Of a stretch of 12,006 bases of DNA, positions 7,829 through 12,006 are shown in pieces; within the stretch, counting starts at the first letter, position 1, and each line of letters begins with the position of its first letter. This DNA is from CAYGTK01 sp964352775 (lineage in GTDB: Bacteria; Bacteroidota; Bacteroidia; Chitinophagales; CAIOSU01): positions 1-12,006 of the forward strand of contig CAYGTK010000134.1 in assembly GCA_964352775.1 (NCBI GenBank), given 5' to 3'. Position numbers and translations under genes: made by a program. The notes under the pieces were generated by a model. That model worked only from the letters and a program-made list of their open reading frames with translations. It made no database searches and was not told the DNA's origin.

Positions 7829-8446
7829 CTAGTTCTCCACCCCTTCTCGCATCTCTTTAGCGCGGATGTTCTGCTCATCAATGTAGTTGAGTAATTCCTC
7901 AGCACCATCTCTCTTCGAAGAAGAGGTAACGAAGTATTTGGGGAATTCTTCCCAAGTCTCTGATAGCTTTTCTTTAAAGTCGTCAATGTTCTTGGATACC
8001 TTTTCGGGCTTATCGGCTTTGGTGAATACCAATACGAAAGGAATATTCTGTGCGCCCATAAAGTTGATCATCTGTAGATCACTATCTTGAGGGGGTATAC
8101 GGCTATCTATCAATAAGAATACGCACCATAAGCTCTCCCGCTTCACCAAGTAATCACGTATCATTCGCTCGAACTTAGCTCGCTGCGATTTTGATACCCT
8201 AGCGTATCCATATCCAGGCAGATCGACCAGATACCATTCTTCATTCAGGTTGAAGAAATTGATCAGCTGGGTCTTTCCAGGTGTGGAAGATGTTTTGGCT
8301 AGTTTATTTCGGTTGGTTATATAATTTATTAACGACGACTTACCCACATTACTACGGCCTATAAAGGCGTATTCAGGCTGAATTGAGTCGGGACAATCTT
8401 TATAATGTGCATAGCTAGCTATGAAATTGGCGCTTTTGATAAACAT
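7829..8446 (-). CDS. engB: ribosome biogenesis GTP-binding protein EngB/YihA/YsxC
   Basis: 205 residues, normal for the family. All GTPase motifs are in place: G1 GRSNVGKSS at 30-38, the G2 region STPGKTQ at 54-60, G3 DLPG at 75-78 within the family-typical DLPGYGYA, G4 TKAD at 142-145, and G5 SSSK at 175-178. EngB is a TRAFAC-class GTPase that assists late assembly of the large ribosomal subunit and is essential in many bacteria. The ATG at 8446 gives the standard N-terminus ahead of the G1 loop. The gene is divergent from ubiE with 58 bases between the starts, and a strong ubiE promoter overlaps its first codons. No clear promoter of its own is seen: TAACTTTA (8482-8475, minus strand) is a one-mismatch -7 box lacking a well-spaced TTG. 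Confidence 0.97.
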   Translation of the reverse strand: MFIKSANFIASYAHYKDCPDSIQPEYAFIGRSNVGKSSLINYITNRNKLAKTSSTPGKTQLINFFNLNEEWYLVDLPGYGYARVSKSQRAKFERMIRDYLVKRESLWCVFLLIDSRIPPQDSDLQMINFMGAQNIPFVLVFTKADKPEKVSKNIDDFKEKLSETWEEFPKYFVTSSSKRDGAEELLNYIDEQNIRAKEMREGVEN

Positions 8447-8457
8447 CTTTAATTTTG
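8427..8457 (+). promoter_or_regulatory. Bacteroidota-type promoter for ubiE-porT
   Basis: TTG (8427-8429), a 20-base spacer and TAATTTTG (8450-8457) match the TTG / TAnnTTTG consensus of Bacteroidota primary sigma factor exactly. Transcription would start near 8463, giving a leader of about 40 bases. The site covers the first codons of the divergent engB gene. Confidence 0.55.
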
Positions 8458-8504
8458 CGGCTGTTTTAGGGGCGTAAAGTTAACCTTTTGTAAAACAAAC
8501 TGAT

Positions 8505-9239
8505 TTGAATTCACACGATAAAGTAACCCCCTACGGAGCAGCAGATAAAGAGAAAGCCGAAGAGGTAGAGGAAATGTTTGACAACATAGCCCACCGCTAC
8601 GATTTCTTAAACCACCTACTATCGCTAGGTATTGATAAGCTCTGGCGAAAGAAAGTAATTAAACTGCTTAAGCCCGAACAGCCCAAGGTAATGTTGGATG
8701 TAGCCACAGGCACTGCCGACTTTGCCCTAGAGGCTATAAACTTAAACCCCGATAGTGTTAAAGGAATTGACCTATCAGAGGGTATGCTTAGCCACGGGCG
8801 AACTAAGATAGCCAAGCGTGGACTAAGCAATACCATTGTATTAGAGAAGGGCGACTCGCAAGATATGCCCTACGAAGACAATACCTTTGATGCCATTACC
8901 GTTGGGTTTGGAGTGCGGAACTTTCAGAATTTGAGCGCAGGGCTAAAAGAGATGCTAAGGGTATTAAAACCTGGAGGAACTATAGCAATCTTAGAATTTT
9001 CTAAGCCAACAGTGTTTCCCGTAAAACAAATATTCTACCTTTACTTTCGTTTTATATTGCCGCTGATCGGTAAGTACTTGTCTAAAGACCGTAGGGCATA
9101 CGATTATTTGCCCGAATCGGTACAGACATTTCCTGAAGGACAGGCACTATTAGACATCATGCAAAAAAATGGCTACCGATCTACTTCATGCAAAAGACTG
9201 ACATTCGGCATATCTTCCATCTATCTGGGAAAAAAGTAG
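8505..9239 (+). CDS. ubiE: demethylmenaquinone methyltransferase (UbiE/MenG)
   Basis: 244 residues, a class I SAM methyltransferase. Family marks: YDFLNHLLSLGID at 32-44 (UbiE signature 1), SAM-binding LDVATGTADF at 64-73, the acidic end of strand 2 GIDLSEGML at 87-95, GFGVRNF at 134-140, and LRVLKPGG at 151-158 (signature 2). It methylates demethylmenaquinone in the last step of menaquinone synthesis; in Bacteroidota, which use menaquinone, the ubiquinone role is not expected. The start is TTG 8505: the in-frame TAA at 8481-8483 leaves no upstream ATG, and the next Met (residue 24) would cut into the conserved N-terminus. The 3' end overlaps porT by 52 bases in another frame. Confidence 0.96.
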   Translation: MNSHDKVTPYGAADKEKAEEVEEMFDNIAHRYDFLNHLLSLGIDKLWRKKVIKLLKPEQPKVMLDVATGTADFALEAINLNPDSVKGIDLSEGMLSHGRTKIAKRGLSNTIVLEKGDSQDMPYEDNTFDAITVGFGVRNFQNLSAGLKEMLRVLKPGGTIAILEFSKPTVFPVKQIFYLYFRFILPLIGKYLSKDRRAYDYLPESVQTFPEGQALLDIMQKNGYRSTSCKRLTFGISSIYLGKK

Positions 9240-9916
9240 TCCTTCTTCTACTTCTAGCGCTGTTCTTCCTACCACAAGTGGGCAAGGCACAGTTGAACTA
9301 TATGGAGTATGCCAACAAGAAAATATACTTCGGTATAGCCCTTGGCGTAAACATTAGTAAATTCCGACCGAGCTTTACCCAAGAATTTGCTAGAACCGAC
9401 ACCATTAATGTTATTGAAACCAGCTATGGCCCAGGTTTCAACTTGGGAGTGGTAACCAATTTTAAACTAGGTAAGTATTTCGATATCAGGGCTATTATAC
9501 CTACACTAGTATTCGCTGATAAATCCATCACATTTCAAGAGGGTGATGGTACATTTACCACGCGTAAAATAGAATCCATTTACCTCGATTTTCCTGTAGG
9601 TATCCGCTTTAAGTCACAGCCTATCAAGGATATGCGATTTTATGTGATGATGGGATTGAAGTACAGTTTCGACTTAGCATCTAACGCAAAAGCACGGCGT
9701 GCAAACGACCAGATAAAGATACGTAAGCACGACCTCTCTTATGAATTCGCCTTAGGTCTACAATTCTTCTTTCCACTATTTATCTTCTCACCAGAGATCA
9801 AATTCTCCGCAGGAACATTCAATGTGCACGAGCCTAACGAAGATCTAATCTATTCACGTCAGTTAGAAAAGCTGCGGAATAGGTCAATTACTATTTCTGT
9901 CTTCTTTGAAGGATAG
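9188..9916 (+). CDS. porT: PorT/SprT-family outer-membrane protein of the type IX secretion system
   Basis: 242 residues. A long polar N-region (1-15) precedes the hydrophobic core VVLLLLLALFFLPQVGKA, with cleavage likely at GKA-Q near residue 34. The mature part is a small beta-barrel of alternating strands, starting with the characteristic KKIYFGIALGVNISKFR, then the G-x-x-LGVV-NFKLGKYFDIR and YLDFPVGIRFKS segments and a C-terminal SITISVFFEG. PorT (P. gingivalis) and SprT (F. johnsoniae) are needed for T9SS secretion and gliding. ATG 9188 is the only usable start before the signal peptide, so the 52-base overlap with ubiE is real and suggests translational coupling. The ubiE-porT order is, as I recall, common in Bacteroidota. 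A generic outer-membrane beta-barrel of the same superfamily is the alternative. Confidence 0.85.
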   Translation: MQKTDIRHIFHLSGKKVVLLLLLALFFLPQVGKAQLNYMEYANKKIYFGIALGVNISKFRPSFTQEFARTDTINVIETSYGPGFNLGVVTNFKLGKYFDIRAIIPTLVFADKSITFQEGDGTFTTRKIESIYLDFPVGIRFKSQPIKDMRFYVMMGLKYSFDLASNAKARRANDQIKIRKHDLSYEFALGLQFFFPLFIFSPEIKFSAGTFNVHEPNEDLIYSRQLEKLRNRSITISVFFEG

Positions 9917-9968
9917 TGCTCGCTAGCCTTTCTCTCCTATCAATATACCTTTCCTATTTTAGCTATTA

Positions 9969-10835
9969 ATGAAAGGCACAGTTCAATACGACGACCACGC
10001 GGCTAGCCAGTTCCGATTAATAGACCTACGGCCTACGGATGACCCCGCAGAACTTACAGAACAGCCCCATCGACATCATTTCCACCAGTTGTTCTTATTT
10101 ACAGAAGGTAGCGGTAGCCACCAAATAGACTTTGATAATTATGAGGTCGCCCCAGGTATGCTGCATCTCATCAATCAAGGTATGGTGCATTGCCTAAACA
10201 GGAATGCCGATGCCAAAGGCTATGTGATCATCTATGGGCCAGAACTGTTAAGCCAAGAGCTGCTGGGTATAATTATGCAGCACCCCTCCTTCTACCTATT
10301 CCAACAGAACATGCAGGCAGGTGTGCAATTAGAGTCTGATGAGTTGGAGCGCTTGCTATTGTTTATCAAACAACTAAAAGACTTGGATGATAGCCCTTTA
10401 CCACTTCGTCATTCCCTTACGCGGACTATAGTGAACAGCTTGGTGCTAACTATTCAAGCCCTATTAGATAAGCATTGGGAGAAACAACCTACTGGTATCG
10501 ATCATAACCCGCTCGTTCAACAATTTAAAACGCTAATTGAGCAGCACTACAGTAAAGAACACTCTGCGGCTTTCTATGCCGCTTCGCTAAACGTATCTTC
10601 TGATACCTTGAACAAAGCTTTGAAGTCTAGCCTTGGAACTACCATTGGCAAGTACTTGCAGTTCCGCATACTTACCGAAGCAAAGCGGCTATTGTACTAT
10701 AGTAACAGTAGCGTTAAAGAAATAGCTTACCGACTAGGATATGAGGATGACGCCTACTTTGGGCGGGTTTTCCGCAAGGGAGAAGGCCAGTCGCCATTAG
10801 AATTTCGTGATTACATTCGGGAAAAGCACCGTTAG
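9969..10835 (+). CDS. AraC-family transcriptional regulator with N-terminal cupin
   Basis: 288 residues. Residues about 33-88 form a cupin-like sensing domain: the PHRHHFHQLFLFTEGSGSH stretch (33-51) and a second block APGMLHLINQGMVH (61-74). The C-terminal ~100 residues hold the two helix-turn-helix units: AAFYAASLNVSSDTLNKALK (200-219), then SVKEIAYRLGYEDDAYFGRVFRK (248-270), ending with the standard G-x-SPLEFR. Members activate or repress nearby genes on binding a small ligand; the ligand is not evident. The histidine-rich first block may bind a metal. The downstream T9SS cargo gene is 65 bases away with a palindrome in between, making it the obvious target candidate. TATTTTAG at 9955-9962 is a weak -7 box 6 bases before the ATG. 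Confidence 0.93.
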   Translation: MKGTVQYDDHAASQFRLIDLRPTDDPAELTEQPHRHHFHQLFLFTEGSGSHQIDFDNYEVAPGMLHLINQGMVHCLNRNADAKGYVIIYGPELLSQELLGIIMQHPSFYLFQQNMQAGVQLESDELERLLLFIKQLKDLDDSPLPLRHSLTRTIVNSLVLTIQALLDKHWEKQPTGIDHNPLVQQFKTLIEQHYSKEHSAAFYAASLNVSSDTLNKALKSSLGTTIGKYLQFRILTEAKRLLYYSNSSVKEIAYRLGYEDDAYFGRVFRKGEGQSPLEFRDYIREKHR

Positions 10836-10873
10836 TTTCGCTTTTCGTCCTGAATACTTATGGGGAACATAGG

Positions 10874-10889
10874 TAGTATTGTAATACTA
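10874..10889. promoter_or_regulatory. perfect 7-base inverted repeat, possible operator
   Basis: TAGTATT-GT-AATACTA is a perfect inverted repeat (7-base arms, 2-base centre) ending 11 bases before the ATG of the secreted protein gene. Its left half, TAGTATTG, is also a one-mismatch -7 box, but no TTG is suitably spaced upstream. A dimeric regulator site or a small leader hairpin are both possible. Confidence 0.4.
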
Positions 10890-10900
10890 AAATCACTGCT

Positions 10901-11761
10901 ATGAAACAAACAACGCTATTATTATTGACACTTGCCATTGCCACCTGCCTACAAGCGCAGCTGATAAATGGAGACTTAGAGAACTGGACCGATAATGAAA
11001 CCGTACCTGGATGGCAGAATGGCGGTTCAGGATTAGGGATAACCAAAACATCCGATGCCTATACAGGCGATTGGGCAGCTACTATTTGGACGTGGTATTA
11101 CTACTCACCTGGTTACTTAGTTTCAGGTAATGGAATTAGCCTTTTTGATATGAGAGGTGGTGTAAGCGTAGCTAGCGAAGTGCCTGATTCTGTTGTTGGT
11201 TACTACAAATTCAATTCAGATAGCACCGAGCAGACTGACACCATGGCTATGGTAAAGATCTACCTAAAGCGATGGGATAGCTTAACGATGAAACCAGTAA
11301 TTACGGGCTACAACGTAGGTTATCTCCAACCCTCGGACGAATACACCAGATTTGCTGTGCCCGTATTAGATACTAGCGGGCAAAAACCTGACAGCATATT
11401 AGTGCAGATAGAAACGGACTGCTTTTGCAATACTGTAGGTTCTGGTAACTGCTGCTACTTAACCGTTGATGCTATAGAATTTGCTGATGCCAAAACTACT
11501 ACCAGCATTAAAACAAACACGGATGAGCCTACACTAGAGCTATATCCTAGTCCAGCCACCTCTACTTTATTCATCAAGAGTTTGGAAAACAACAAAAATC
11601 CTATCGTTAAGATATTCGATATCAGCGGAAAGCAAGTTTGGGAAGGCTCTCCTCAAGGGAATTCAATTGACGTGAGTGAATTATCATCGGGTAGTTACTT
11701 CCTAGATGTTACTACTAAAGATGGTGCAATGATCGGCCGCCAGCGGTTCGTTAAACACTAA
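10901..11761 (+). CDS. secreted protein with carbohydrate-binding-like domain and T9SS sorting domain
   Basis: 286 residues. Signal peptide 1-19 (cut LQA-Q). Residues 21-195 look like a jelly-roll, PCMD/CBM-type domain: the opening NGDLENWTD, a VPGW block, the middle VVGYYKFNSDSTE, then PDSILVQIETD and the closing LTVDAIEF. A four-cysteine cluster (C174, C176, C184, C185) sits where relatives usually carry a Ser/Gly-rich loop. From 209 to 286 is a type A T9SS C-terminal domain: LYPSPATSTLFI, VKIFDISGKQV, IDVSELSSGSYFLDV and a terminal RQRFVKH. It should be exported by Sec, passed through T9SS and anchored or released after removal of the C-terminal domain. No catalytic motif is visible, so binding or adhesion is more likely than enzyme activity. 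It lies downstream of an AraC-family gene and ends at a strong terminator. Confidence 0.88.
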   Translation: MKQTTLLLLTLAIATCLQAQLINGDLENWTDNETVPGWQNGGSGLGITKTSDAYTGDWAATIWTWYYYSPGYLVSGNGISLFDMRGGVSVASEVPDSVVGYYKFNSDSTEQTDTMAMVKIYLKRWDSLTMKPVITGYNVGYLQPSDEYTRFAVPVLDTSGQKPDSILVQIETDCFCNTVGSGNCCYLTVDAIEFADAKTTTSIKTNTDEPTLELYPSPATSTLFIKSLENNKNPIVKIFDISGKQVWEGSPQGNSIDVSELSSGSYFLDVTTKDGAMIGRQRFVKH

Positions 11762-11788
11762 ATAAACGTCTATACTATATCGGCGTTT

Positions 11789-11830
11789 AAGCCCTTTGCC
11801 TTCCGAATAGGTAAAGGGCTTTTCTTTTGT
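11789..11830 (+). terminator. intrinsic terminator after the T9SS cargo gene
   Basis: AAGCCCTTTGCCT (11789-11801) pairs with AGGTAAAGGGCTT (11809-11821) across a 7-base loop, a 13-base stem with one G-U pair, followed by the T-rich tail TTCTTTTG. It separates the cargo gene from the carboxylase gene. The opposite strand lacks a T-run, so it acts in one direction. Confidence 0.8.
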
Positions 11831-11868
11831 GGGTGTGTTTGGTTATTTTCAAACCTTCAACTACAACT

Positions 11869-12006
11869 ATGCGCGCAATAAAGAGCAAGATAAACCCCAA
11901 CTCTTCCACATTTCAGCAAAACCGAGAAGGTATGCTGGCCTTGATAGAAGAGCTGAATAAGAAAATGGAAGAAAGCCGTTTTCAGGGTCGTGATAAACAT
12001 ATAGAG
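11869..12006 (+). CDS. acyl-CoA carboxylase carboxyltransferase (beta) subunit, 5' part
   Basis: Forty-six codons from ATG 11869 run off the window edge. The readable protein starts MRAIKSKINPNS and continues with FQQNREGMLALIEELNKKME, then GRDKHIE. This opening, with a short I-N-x-x-S-x-x-F stretch, NREAMLALV-like helix and a K/R-H-I/L segment leading toward the ARGKL region, is typical of methylcrotonyl- or propionyl-CoA carboxylase beta subunits, which transfer carboxyl groups from biotin to an acyl-CoA. The acyl preference (3-methylcrotonyl for leucine breakdown versus propionyl) cannot be settled from 46 residues; the N-terminus is more like MCC beta. It stands in its own transcription unit, after the terminator at 11789-11830. 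Confidence 0.75.
   Translation, partial: MRAIKSKINPNSSTFQQNREGMLALIEELNKKMEESRFQGRDKHIE

Noticed and set aside
10695..10704. TACTATAGTA palindrome
   Set aside because: It lies inside the AraC-family coding sequence, is only 10 bases of simple composition, and the codons fit the protein.
11764..11788. AAACG / CGTTT inverted repeat just after the cargo stop
   Set aside because: Only five paired bases around a 15-base loop and no T-run; the adjacent 13-base stem explains termination better.

Overview
The window reads as chromosomal DNA of a Bacteroidota bacterium (Flavobacteriales-like, but class and order cannot be fixed from sequence alone). The pointers are a PorT/SprT-type component of the type IX secretion system (T9SS), a secreted protein with a T9SS C-terminal sorting domain, a DUF4197 lipoprotein, an M1 peptidase with the GMEHQ variant of the exopeptidase motif, and promoter-like sites of the Bacteroidota TTG / TAnnTTTG type. 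No rRNA, tRNA, CRISPR array, insertion sequence or phage gene is visible.

Layout. Bases 3-173 hold the 3' end of a reading frame interrupted by an in-frame stop. Six bases later comes a membrane-anchored protein that joins a DUF4375 (DMP19-like) domain to a run of MORN/YwqK-type repeats; this is the only part that looks accessory, and its sampled G+C is lower than elsewhere. Its stop overlaps the stop of a convergent Omp85/BamA-like outer-membrane protein, itself preceded on the same strand by a small one-TM protein. A small GNAT-type acetyltransferase (NATD1/YjdJ class) follows on the plus strand, converging on a secreted M1 metallopeptidase. Divergent from the peptidase is a membrane-anchored metallophosphoesterase, then the DUF4197 lipoprotein.

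The middle-right block is conserved housekeeping: engB (ribosome-assembly GTPase) on the minus strand, divergent from ubiE/menG (menaquinone C-methyltransferase), whose 3' end overlaps porT by 52 bases. A good TTG-N20-TAATTTTG promoter for ubiE-porT lies across the engB start. Next come an AraC-family regulator and a T9SS cargo protein with a carbohydrate-binding-like N-terminal region; a 16-base perfect inverted repeat sits just before the cargo gene. A strong intrinsic terminator ends this block, and the window closes on the first 46 codons of an acyl-CoA carboxylase beta (carboxyltransferase) subunit.

How the genes fit together: most are cell-envelope functions (outer-membrane assembly, T9SS, secreted peptidase, lipoprotein) mixed with central metabolism. 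I see no clearly new multi-gene system. The most open questions are the DUF4375-MORN protein with its broken neighbour (possible immunity-type locus) and the regulator / palindrome / T9SS cargo unit.
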